From positions 44,972,898 through 45,036,897 of the forward strand of contig NC_054865.1 of the NCBI RefSeq assembly GCF_018320785.1: 64,000 nucleotides of DNA. Reading direction: 5' to 3'. The stretch comes from Cheilinus undulatus (Eukaryota > Chordata > Actinopteri > Labriformes > Labridae). This document shows positions 12,722 through 25,800 of the stretch, one piece after another; the stretch's first letter is position 1; each line of letters begins with the position of its first letter. The position numbers were made by a program, and so were the translations under genes. The notes under the pieces are model-generated. The model saw nothing but the letters and a program-made list of their open reading frames with translations. It was not told the origin of the DNA and searched no databases.

Positions 12722-13660
12722 TTAAAGGTGCATCTAAAAATACAACACCATGAAACAGTTATTTTTTTCTGCTGTGATTTAATTAAAGAAGTAAAATGTC
12801 TTTATCTTCAAGATTCACCTCATACAAAGTGAAATATTTCAAGACTTTTGTTTTAATGTGATGATTATAGCTCACAAAATCAAACAATAGTCCAAAAAGG
12901 GATTTATGATACAGAAATTTTGACTCTCTAGAAAATTATGCTCCTTTATGAACTCAGTAATTAGTTGGAGCTTCTTTTATACAAATGACAACATCTATCT
13001 ATGTTTGCACCATGGCATGGAGGCAGTCAGTCTGTGGCACTGCTGGGGTGTTATGAAGCCTAGGTTGCCTGATAGCAGCCTCCAGCTTGTCTGTATTGTC
13101 TGGTGTCTCTCATCTTCTTCTTGACATTTCCCCAGAGATTGTCTATGGTTCTCAGGTCAGACCAGTTGGCTAGCCAATCAAACACAGTAATACCATGTCC
13201 AGCAGACCAGTTTCTGGTAGTTTTGACTTCACTGTCAACAGGTGCCAAGTCCTGCTGGAAAATGAAATTAGTATCTCCATAAAGCTCAGCAGATGGAAGC
13301 ATGAAGTGCTCTAAAACCTCCTCGTAGACAGCTGACAGCGTTGACTCTGGACTCTGTGCCTCTCTGATCTTCCCCTAGACTGTGGGAGCTTAATTTCTAC
13401 ATGAAATGCAAAATTTACTTTCATCTGAAAACAGGACCACTGAGCAAAGGTCCAGATCTTTCTATTCTGTATTCTGATATTTTCAGATAGTGGATTTTTT
13501 GATGTTGGTAAGCAGTAATCATAAAGACTAAAAAAAAACAAAAAAAAAAGTCTTGAAATGTTTCACTTTGTCCGAGGTTAATCTAGAATTTATGGAATTT
13601 TAGCTTTTCTAAGTAAATCAACGAATATTCTAAATCATGATATTCTACTTAAGAACAGCA
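12722..13660 (-). mobile_element. Tc1-like DNA transposon relic
   Basis: On the minus strand, 13060-13302 encodes a decayed Tc1 transposase C-terminus: LPSAELYGDTNFIFQQDLAP, then HGITVFDW and NLWGNVKKKMRDT, matching the DDE domain ending of fish Tc1 elements. The left end has the family phrase TTAAAGGTGCATCTAAAAAT and inner repeats; the right end carries CATGATATTCTACTTAAGAA, a diverged inverted copy. The reading frame is broken and the N-terminal half is missing, so it is dead. Lies between pcnp and il18rap, which are convergent. Confidence 0.8.
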
Positions 13661-13870
13661 AAAGGTCTGAATTATTAAAATAGATTAAGATGGTGTTAAA
13701 TAATGAAAGAAAAAATGAGCTAAGCAGTTAGAGTACAAAGATTAAGATGATAAAAATGAATGTAAAATGGTGCACTTACACAAAACAGTTATTAATAGAG
13801 GTTTCAAACTCTTTCAGTCAAAAATCAGCACTGTAAAATAAATATTCTTTACATCAAGTTAGAAAACTTG

Positions 13871-16795
13871 TTAATGATGGTTGGTAATCATCAGCCCAGA
13901 CCTGCTTCTCTCTTTGAGGTCAGGAAGGGCTTTTCTCAAAGACTTCCAGAAGTCACTGGTAGCTCTTGGTGTTTTATCCATAGTGGTCCAATGCAGGCTG
14001 GGGAGCACCTTTAAGGCCCTCTGGACCAGGACGGGCAGAGGGGGGTCTGGCTGTTGGAGGGATGCTGTTGCATTGTTGGTCCATATTAGCAGAAGTTTAG
14101 GGCTTGAATTTTGAAGCAGAGCCTAAAAAAAAACAGAAAAAGTGATTTATCACTGATGTACTATTCTGAGTAAACCTTGAAAACAGAGCAATAAAATAAA
14201 AACTCGTACATTTAATCAGTTATCTCGAGTTGAGTCATATCAAACTTAACTTTACAGACAATGGAAATTGTCAGAGAGAGGATATGTGTTGCCGTTATTG
14301 TATTGCAGTGTGCATTCAATTCTTTAAGCAAATTTTCCTTTATTTTCGGCAGCCGCTGGTTTCACTTTGTGTCAGCAAAGAGATAAAAATGAAACAATGC
14401 GGTCTAAGATTAATTTTCATGTTTCAATTCACAGGAAATCAAAACCAAAAAGATAAGATGCCGTTGCAATATTCTGAGTAGTCACGCTTTAATAAAAATA
14501 AAATTGCTACAGCATCCAATGTACGGTGAAACTCTTCCCTGTTTAATTACACTGTAGCAGAACTGTATTTGCTAGTGCTTAAAGCAGTGATACTCAACCC
14601 TGCTCAACCAAAAAGAGGCAAAATTGGTTAAAGTGGTGATTAAAAACAAGTTGAAGGTGGCAAAAATGGATGAAAAGTGGCAAAAACATGGAAAAATGAG
14701 TGAAAAGTGACAAAAATGGACCATAAGCATCAAAAAGGTTGGAAACATTGACAAAAAAGGGGGAAAGTGCAAAAATGGGCAAAAAAAAGGGGGAAAAACT
14801 TCAAATCATTAAAAGCAGGATAAAAGAGGCAAAAACTGGTGAAAAATGGCAAAAACAGGGTAAAAGTGTCAACAATGGGCAAAAAGTGGCAAAAAGAAAT
14901 GGCAAAAGTGGGTTTAAAGCAGTAAAAATGGATTAAAAGTGGCAAAGAAATGGAAAAAGGCAGGAACAAACAAGAATTAATTGCAAATAAGGGCAATGGA
15001 AACATACAGACAAAAAATAAAGTTGGACAGTTAAGCCTATGTATAAGTGTGAGAAACAAACTGATTAATGTGATTTGCAATGGATAATTTCTGAGGTCAA
15101 ATTTTCCTTTTTGAAGGTTTTCTGGGAGGATAATATTTCAAATTAAGATAGAAAAGAGCCACAAATCATCCCAAAAGAGCTGCATGTGGCTCAAGAGCCA
15201 CACGTTGAGTATCGCTGGCTTAAAGATCAGTTTACTTATTGTGGGAATGAATATGTAGCAAATGTAAACATTTTATGATGGCTACTTTTAAACAGGAATC
15301 TACTTTAGGTGGATCATATTTGAAATGACTCCTGCCCTTCGTTGACATCTCATATTTTAATTTTGAAACGACTGTCAACGTTAGAGATGTTGGTCACAGA
15401 AAAACAAGCATTTGGAGTTTATAAAAATCCTATAAAGCTTTCAGTATCTCATATTTACGTATGTTTACACTAAGCAACTGTTAGCACTTTACATGGGTCT
15501 TAGTTGTATAATTCATCATGTTATTAGGAGTATAAGTAATATATAGCCTTGAAAGTATTAAAAATCATTCAAAAACTGACCATGACCTGTATTTACACGT
15601 GGAATCTATTTGCCTGATTTTTATTAAAAGTTGGAAACTCCTTGAAATGCTGGTATTGATAACTTAAATGTGATATGACGGCTGCTTTAGCCCACCTACC
15701 CTTCATTTCTGATGTTTACACCCACCTGGACTCCTGATTCGAGAACAAACACAGCATCGCTGTTGGAGAGATATTCAGCTGACAGGAGACAGATGAGCAT
15801 TCGGCTCCCCTGTATTGCATGGACCACGTCATTCGTGTATGCTGCAATACAAACCAGAAACTACCATGAAAATCCTGTTATAAGACACCCATTGAAATAC
15901 TTAGAAATTTAAAATTTAAGCCCTAGAGTATTATTGGTGAACATCCCAATACTTTCTTACTTTTGTCATTTTTATAGATACATTTTTTATTATTATGGTG
16001 AAAATCAAGATCAACAAATTGACTATATATGGCTTCTTACCTCTGTATGGTATAAAAACATTTTCCATAAAGTGTATACATATAAAGATGTCAGTAATGG
16101 AAAATAAACACAGTATAATGAGTGTTTGCTTTGCTTGCACATTAGAAAGATATTTAAGTGCAAAATATTCATTTTACAAGACATAGTGAGGTTGCCTTTA
16201 AATTCTGAGATCTTTTAGAGGAGAGACATGACTAGCTTCAGAAAATTAAATAAGCAATGGTAGTGCCACCAGTTTTATCTTATAATTATAACAGGACACC
16301 TATAATAATCACAAATATTGAATAACTACGTGAATTTTAGCAGTGCTGAGGCTCACAATAAAACTGTTACACTGTTGTAAAACTGACAAAAATCCCATAT
16401 ATTTAATGATCTATACCACTTATTTTTTCTTAATGATTCCACCAGAAAATGTAAGAAACATCCAAAATAGTAAACATCTGAGTTAATTTAAGCAGAAAAG
16501 GGCTGACAGTAAAAATAAAAAAACTGATATAACCACAAAAGTATAATGGAACTGTTCTAAGGTTCTAAAACTTTTACTATTTTACTATTTTTATTATTTA
16601 TACCCAGAAAATGTGTATGAATTAGTTAATTTTACCAGTGAATCCTTTTCATTTTTTAAAAATCTGTGGCAACATTTAACTGTACTATCAGTACTATTAT
16701 CCTACATTATTATAAGTTAACTTTCAAGAAAGTACCTTTAGGTTGGCCTCCTTTATGATGTATGATATATGATATATATATATCATATATATGAT

Positions 16796-16829
<34 letters not shown>

Positions 16830-19800
16830 GGATAGATAGATAGATAGATAAACACACACGTAATAGATACGATTTTAAACCCCTAAATGGGCGTATGACC
16901 AAAGATGGTGCCTCCGTTTTTCATGCTTAAATTTTAGCAATTGCTAGAATTCCAACAGAAACAAAACCTATAATGGCATTGAGCACTACTGTTCAACTTT
17001 ATAATGTGTGAGTTTCATCAACTTATCGTTCTTAGTTATGATTTTAGGGCCGTTTGTTTGTGACAAAATGAGACGTCAAACTGTGCCTGTGTCCGGAATC
17101 ACTCCCTACTCACTATATAGTGCACTCTATATAGTGACTACACCATTTTGTAGTGGGGTCCGAATTCTGAGTGAGCATTGTTATTCACTATATTGTGCAG
17201 TATATAAACTGTAATAAAGTGTTAAAGATACAAAATGAACAAGCTTTATCCCCCATGATGATTACAAGACATGAGACTATCATCTTATTGCGAAATTAAA
17301 TGACAATACACACAAAAATCTCTACTTTTTTCCACTAAAGTCCCCAAACTTTTTTATCATTGGTATTTTTGTTTTTCAGGAAAATATGTTGCATTTAGTA
17401 TCAGTTTTCAGTGAAATTCTACCATTAATTTCGGTCCTTATCTGTTGTCATGGAAATCTACAAGCCATTTTAATTGTGAGACGACGATGACGTCATTGCC
17501 CACTGCCTCAGTCGTGTCTGAAATCATTCATTGTTTTGTATAAGTGATCAGTTTACTTAGTCTTTTATTTGTTATTTTATACAAGGAAAGTACTCGAGGA
17601 TTTATTTGAGTATAGCTACCTTATAGCTCAGAATATCTAAGTATTTATCAGTGCTATCTCTATTATTTTCTCTGTCTCTGAAGCAGGGTGGCGCTGGTGT
17701 CTTCCAGCGTTTGAGGATAAATTTCTTTGTTAAAACATGCCCATCAATAGGGCTACACCACTGCTATAAACTATAAAAATACACAGACAATCTTTGAATC
17801 CTCTCACCTCCTCCTGGCAGGATATCCCTCTCTAGAAGACAGAGCCGATACCCCCACCTGCCCTCTAACACCTGGGGTAGCAGCACCTCAGGTGGTCTGT
17901 GGAGGACTTTTCCTTCCTCTGAGTTCAGGAAGTCCAAGCTTGAATAACATCCTGCTGGTAAAGATAAATAAAACATATTATCTTTATCCACTGAGGCCCA
18001 TAGCAGACATGTAGCCACTCATTTCACTAACTGTACTTCCTGTGATAACGACAAATTTTCTGTTGATTTAAGGCTATCTTGATTCATTTAAGTGACTCAG
18101 GATACTGCACCAGTTCTCCCTGAATATCAAATTCATTTCAGATATCATCCTAGGAGCTTTTTTCATATTAACGTGGGTTAATAAAGCTGATTTTTGGGTT
18201 TTAGTTTAACTCAATTGGTAGAACTAGTGCCTATATAAAGAGGCCCCAGTCCTCGGCACTGGTCACAGGTTCAAATCTTGGTGCTTTTAACACATTTTAC
18301 CCTCCATCTCTCTCCATACTTCCTGTCTCCCCTCAGCAAACCTATATACTAAAGGCAAAGAGCCCAAGATAACTGCATTTTAAATGCATTATTTCTTTTT
18401 TATTATCTTTAGATAACAAGGTTCTTTTTTCATAATAACAAGATCATTTTCTTGCTATGTGGAAAACAAACAATAATCTGGTCGCTATGGTAGACCTGAC
18501 TAAAACATGCCATGCTAGTGAGGTAAGTTATGTTTGTTTTGTACTTAGATATGCCAAAACCTTTAGAATATAACCTGAAATGACTTGTTTCCTCTGAGAT
18601 ATGAAGTAAAAATAAATGAATGGATGCATATCTGCTCAGAGCTTTCCTGTGTAATTACATCAAAATTGGATCAAATGATCATTATAATGTAATGTGGAAA
18701 AAACCTGTAAGTTTACCTCCCCCTCCCTGTCCCTCAGTTGTTGCTGAAGGATCGCTCCACACAAACGACAGAAAAACATCAAAGTCCTTTTCCTCTGTTT
18801 GGACATGAGAAAACAAAACCCAAACTTTAGAAATGTGAAGTGTCAAGATTCATTTGTGATAAAATGTCACCCTGTCTTTTTTTGGCACTGATACAGTAAG
18901 TGTAGTTTTTAAACTGTGTGGGAATAGGTGTGATGAAAACAGATTAAATCTACACATAGTGAGCTTACAACTTAAGGTGAAGCCACATCCTGTGACAAGA
19001 AGCAACTGCTGTGGTTAATATGCCAAGGTATTTGTGTAGGCTTACATGTACCATTGAATTTTGGCTATATTCTCTCTCTGTATGAGTTTGTGTGTTTCTG
19101 CATCCAGACCTTCATTGTGTTGAAAGCGGGATCTGTAGATCAGCTGTAGCTCCAGCCATTTCACATGCAAAATGACCCCTAGCCCACCTACAAAGAGCAA
19201 TGATGCAATAGGATACCCAACCAGAGACGGCCATATAACTGAAACAGTAAAAAACGATAACAGATTTTATTAGTGGATTTGAGGGCAGCAGAAATGAGCT
19301 GTAGTCATAAAAGTGTTGTTCAGCTATCGCCTGATGCAGCTGTTTTTTGAGATATTTACAGACAAAGAGGACATGGAGCTACATCATTATTTATTTTAGG
19401 CAGATCTGTATCTAAATAAAAATGAAAGCTAACTGTTAACACTCCTTTAGCTCATTTTCAGGGTCCAGATCTGGCACTATGCTCAACTGACTACTGCCAT
19501 CATTATTAGCTACTATCACATCGTAACAAAACAAACAGAAGACTTTCCGGTGCTATTTCTTGAATACCAAGAATCTGTGTGGGATGCTTTGTAGGAAACC
19601 ATATGAGTTCAATTTTTGATCAAGCAGCCCTGAATAGGACAAGTGGTATAGATAAATGTATGGTTGATGCTACTGAGCCTTGTAGTCTACTGCTAGGTCA
19701 AGTACATTTTGACCTTCTCCAGACATGTTAAGACATACTGGAGAGAATCACAACGGTACCTTTAACTTTCTTCTTCAGTTTGATAGTGACGCTGCTGTTC

Positions 19801-22800
19801 CCAACAGAATTTCTGGCGAAGCAGGTAAATGTGTTGTTCAAGTATTGTTGAGTCACCTCTGTTATGATAGATCTTCCTGTGACTTTGTTCTCTTGAAAAT
19901 TCCATTTGTCTATTCTGCACAGAGAAAAAGAATGACTGCACTGTTTCAGCTGAATGAAAACTTACTGTGCAGGCAGAGCTGAATCAAATCAGTCAAAAAA
20001 TGAACACTGCAGATGCATAATGAAAGCGATGGTGGGTTCCTAAAACAAACATCGGTTAGTGAACTCACTGTGGTTTCTCCATGTTTAGTGCAGTCATATT
20101 CTCCACATTGCCACTGTGATGCATGAACCACTGCACCTTTGGTGAAAACTTTATCTCAGAAGGAAAATACACCTCACATGTCAGAGTGTGAGCTTGACCT
20201 AAAATATGAACAAAACATGATAATAATGAAACAATATCTGCATAAATGTTACATAAGTGTAGTCACAGTTCAGTCTTATTAACCTTATATTTCCTACCAA
20301 TGTTAGACTTATTAATAAGTGAATAAAGTTTAGTGGAAACCATGTAGATATTCCAATCAACTGTGAGTGAGTATTAGAAAGTGGAAGCATTTAAGAACAA
20401 CAGCAACTAGTGCGTAAAAGTCGTCAGTCAACAGTGCTGATTCCATGGCCGAAGAGTTCTAAACTTCCACTGGCATTAGAGTAAGTACTAAAATTCTGCA
20501 GAGGAACCTCCATGGAATGTGTTTGGGTGCCATAAAGCACACCGACACTGGACTGTGGAGGAGTGGAAATGTGCTCTATGGATTGCCGAATCACACTCCT
20601 CTGTTTGGAAGTCAGATGGGCGAGTCTGGATTTGGCATCTTCCAGGAGAAAGTTATCTACCTGACTGCACTATGCCAACTGTGAAGTTTGACAGAGGAGG
20701 AATAATGGTTTGTAATAATGGCTCTGGGTTTGGGCCAGTTAACTAAAACTAAAATTCACAAATCTTTTTAGTTAACTGAAACTAAATAAAAACTTAGCTT
20801 TGCCAAAAAAAAAACTAACTCAAAGTACATTGTACTGACAAAACAAACTAAAATAAAGTAAAAATGGAGACAGAATATCCCTAGTTTTAGTCTTTGACAC
20901 AACCATACTGACTGGCACCTACACACGAGTCTGGGGAGTGTAAAATTGCCTGATCCTATTGGTTAAAACTTCACACAGTGGTACTTGTATGTCTGGAGTT
21001 GTATTCAAACATCATCTTTAAATAAGTAAAATGATATGTGAAGAGAAGCCTGTTTGAATATGTTTTTAAAAATGTATAACGCTCACTGAGCCCTGACATC
21101 TATCCAGGAAAAAAATCTAAAACTAACACTTAAACTAATAAAAACTAAACTAAGATGAAGCATTTTTTTCAAAATTAAAAACTAAACTAACAAACCGGCA
21201 GTCAAAACTAATAAAAACTAAACTGAAACCGAACACAGAAAGTGAAAACTAAATTTAAAAAAAGACATTTATAACATTGGTCTGGGCGAAGGCCCCTTAT
21301 CCCCTGTGAAGGGCAATCTTAATGCTCCAGCATACCAGGACATTTAGGACAATGCCATGCTTCCAACTTTGTGGCAACAGTTCAGGGAAGGCCCTTTTCT
21401 ATTCCAACATGACCGTGCCCCAGTGCACAAAGCAAGGACTATACAGACATGGTTTGATGAGAACTTTACCATACAGAGCCCTGATCTCAACCCTATTAAG
21501 CTCCTTTGAGAATGAACTAGAAAGGAGATTGTGAGCCCAGCCGTCTCGTTCAACATTAGTGTCTGGCCTCACAAATGCTCTATATGAATGGGCACAGATT
21601 CCCAGAAAAACACTCTCAAGTCTTCTGGAAAGCTTTCCAAGAAGATCGGAGGCTGTTATAATGGCAAAAAGGGGTAGAACATATTAAAGTGCGTACATAC
21701 ATTTGAATGCATTATCATTACAGTCCCTACCAGTGTAATGGTCATATAGTTTGTCCATATAGTTTGTATATCTAGTATCAGAAAGATACAAAAAGGGGAT
21801 TCTATCATAGGATATTCGGGCACACTTACCAAGCTCCACTTCCTGTGTCGTGCTGGTGTCAGGATATGTAATCCTAGGAAGGTAAGGTGGTGTGTAATGA
21901 GCTGTTTGGACACAGAAAATTAAGTGATACAGTTCAATTCAAGCACTTTTTTTAACTAAGGTGAAAGGTAAGAAAAACACACTTTATCATAGGTAGATGA
22001 AGACTGACAAATTGAAGAGAAATATGTAATTGGCTTAATTTTGTTGCTGAGTTTAGTATGTGAAGTTCAGTATGACAGAAATGTGAACCACTGCGAACTT
22101 TGACTGACTTTATTTCCCAACCCATGTTACCCAATAAGATTTAGTCATTTTCAGTTGGTAACCAGCTGCATGTCAACACAATACTCTGAGGCCATTATTA
22201 CTGTTGTCATGAAACCATTTAATTCTGCAGATGTGTGAGCAACCCAGACCTGTTGATGTGGAAGTATATTACCAACTAAGAAAAAACTTTGCACTTCCTG
22301 TGGTGTTTGATAAAAATTAAATGGTAAACTTCACAGTTTCTGGGATATTTCACCTGGTGACCATGAACACTTGTACAAATAATCATCGTAATAATGAGGG
22401 TTGACCCAAAATAGTCGAGGATTTGTTAAAAAAAAAAAGCCTAATTTAAGTAGCAGTATCACAGCTGTATACCTGCTTATGAAACTATGATCATTTTATC
22501 GCAGCTACAAGAGGGTAATAAATGTCTGTATTTACATAGATTTGCCTGTTTTCTCCAAATAACTCATGATATATTACCAGCTTGGTCTAAATATCAACTT
22601 ACACATACTTCTAATGCAATACAGAACATGAATCATGTACTGTTACTGTAATTAATGTCTTCATATGATTAATAGAGATGTTATCAGATTTGATGACTTA
22701 TCACCTTAGGCAGAGGCATCACACACACACACACACACACACACATTACTTACGTACAGCTGTGGCGTTAACAGCCCTCCTAAAGGTCCATTTGACTCCT

Positions 22801-25800
22801 CCTTCAGTTACTAGTCTGTCACAGAAATAAACACCCGTATGTTGTTCACGGACACTGCAGAGATGCAGCACTCCATCTTTTTCACAGGATTGGCTCCATT
22901 GCTTAGACATAGCTTTGTTACCCTGTTAGAAAACACTCATATTGGTAACAGCAACAGTTTATTTACCCTGTTTTAGTGTTTCCACTGTGATATATTTGTC
23001 TGTTTTCATGCGTGTGGTTGCTCTACCTTGTACCAGGTGACATCTGTGTTGTCACTGCAGTTTAGACCCGGACAGGCGATCTTTGAACCAGATGGAACCA
23101 GCAGCAGTACGCTGCTCTCCTCTGGATCGAAGCATCTCAGACTGTTTTTCTTCACCACCTGTAGATAGAAGAACAGTTTGCTGCCATTGGACAGCACAGA
23201 CCTTTACTCTTAACAGCAGCTCACATACTGTACAGCCCAGATACTTCAAATTTACTTTTGCAGTTGCAGTTTACTCCTTTTTTCCACAAAATGTGCATTG
23301 AGACTAAAAAAAGGCTGAAAAGGGGTAACTATTACTCTCTGTGTATAACTTTATTCAATATTTCAAAATTTCAGAGGACAAGCTCTTTAAATGCCCAGTA
23401 CACAGACAAGCATTGCAAAGAATTCTTTATATACACATAGAAATGACAGTGTAGTTGTAAGATAGACATTAACATTATGAAACTATCATTTTAAATGCTT
23501 TGAAAAATTCACAATATCAAATTATGGTACCACTGTGCCACACTGTATTACTGTATTTAGATAGCCGATTTTCTCCAACTAAGACCGTCCAATGGTGGAG
23601 TTCGTAGCTTCTAATAAAAGTACTATGTAGACTAGTAGACAAAAAAAAAAATCTCATTGGCATTCTGAGATGATTGATATTCATTTTGTAGGTGGGCGTG
23701 GCCTATCGGCTCAATGGCGCTCCCTACAACCTTTCAAAAATTCGGCCCCCCATGTCATGTCAGGATGCAAAAAAAATCCTCTTGGACCCATATCATAAGT
23801 CAAACAGGAAGTCGGACATTTTGAATTTTTTGGTAAAACAAGCCATATTTTAGGGGTTGTATTTGAACAAACTCATTCTAGGGCGTTCATCCAAACTACT
23901 TGATCTTTGATGTAGAGCAAGAAGAGATGTCTTAGGTGCAAAGTTATTTGGGATTTTCTCATTAGTCGAAAGGCGTGGCCATGGTGGCTCCTCAAATTGA
24001 AATGCTTCATCATGTGATAAAAGTGGCTGATGCTCATAAAAAAATTTCCATTTATTACAAGATTGGCCAAATCCTGCTGAAATTAGCCAAGGGACATCCC
24101 TCAAGGTTAGTATTACTCAAATTTAAAGGTCAAGAGTCCTTACCTAAAATGATGTGGCGGTGACAATTTTTCATTCGCCATGAACAGGAAGTAGAATTAT
24201 CTAGTGCTTACAAAACTTGTAAAGCCATGAAACTTGGCAGAAAAACACCCAGTGGCAAAATGAGATGATTGATAGGATGATTGTCGGTGGGCATGGCTTT
24301 TTGGCTCAGTAATGCCCCCTACAGTAGTTGGAAAATTCAGCCCCTGCAGCAGGATTATCCAAGGATTTGGAAAATTCTTGAGCTTATACATCATTTTAAG
24401 TTCTACAAAAAAGCCTTTTGGACCCATGCCATAAAACAAACAGGAAGTCTGCCATTTTTATTTTTGTGGTCAAAAACCAGCACATTTAGCATAATTATCA
24501 CTAAAGCCATTTTTACACAAAACTATCCTCTGAGAACAGAATCCCTTTTCTTCTTGTTTTCTTTCTTTTTTTTTAAGGTTTGGTGTTTAAATGTCAATCA
24601 GATCCACTAATGTGCCTGAAACTGCTGTAGTATGTATGCCAGGCCAGTAGTTGGCAGTGTGACTGACAATGAAACACATGCATGCACACCTTTCCTTCCT
24701 CCTGGTGGTCTCTACAGACAAGCATGGCTGACACACAAATGTTTGTGTGAACAGATGAAGTTGGGTTGCTTCCTAGTGACAGTCAACCACAAAATAAATA
24801 GATATTTAAAAAATGGGAACATATAAACATTGGCAGGAAGTGAACAGCACAAACCAACAGCACATTTTTGTGTGGTCTGTGCAGCACCAGGCCAAGATCA
24901 AGTCTCTGATGGACTACATGCAGAACATGCAGCAGAAGAACAGACAGCTGGAGGAGAGCCAGGACGCTCTGACCGAGGAGCTTGCTAAGCTGCAGGCTCA
25001 CGGTTTGCACATTTATATTAACCATTAAAACATCTTAGCTCAAGTAAAAACAGGCTAACTTGATGGAATTTTCCTCTCTGTTTTTCATCAGAGAAAAGAC
25101 ACAAGATGTCAGGAGAGGAGAAGGAGAAGGAGGACATCGGCAGACATGATGGGGACGGGGACATAAAGGTGAGGAGGAAACATGTCACTGAGAATCTCTG
25201 TTACAGAAATGTGAAATAGCTGAATGTTTTTGTGTCTCTGTGGCACAGAAAACTCTGGAGGAGCAGCTGGAGAACCACAGAGAGGCTCACCACAAACAGC
25301 TGAGCCCACTGAGAGACCAGACTGTAGAAAGGAAGAGGATGCTGGATGAGCTCACAGAGTAAGACTGACTGTTTAAAATCAAACTACATTTTTAGAGACC
25401 ACAGAGATAAGAAGCAAACACATGGCATGAGATATTTGAAACAAAGTCTGCAGTAAAATAAGTATACTAATTATTTAGACCATTGTTACTGAAAACTGCT
25501 CAACAAAAGAGCCAAATTGATGAAAAATACCGTTGTAATAGCCACATTTAAAGTGGTGAAAAGTGGCAAAAATTGATTAAAAGAGGCATAAATGGTCAAA
25601 AAGCAGAATGGTAAAAAGGTTCAAAATTGGAATAAAATGGCAAAAACTGGGTAAAAAGTAGGGATGCACTGTTGATCGGCCAAAATCGGTATCGGCGCTG
25701 ATTTCCTTAATTTTAGGAGATCGGCGATCGGCCGATCTTTGTAAATAAGATCGGTGGATAAGATCGGTTTCATATGCCTCTACCTACTAAAATGTGAAAA

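Noticed and set aside
13871-14122. Apparent frameshift in the last il18rap exon
   Set aside because: Recounting the G run at 14040-14045 gives six bases, not five, and the exon then reads in one frame through to the stop.
14572-15080. Long Phe/Leu/His-rich ORFs on the minus strand
   Set aside because: They are translations of the A-rich minisatellite inside the hAT element and have no family match.
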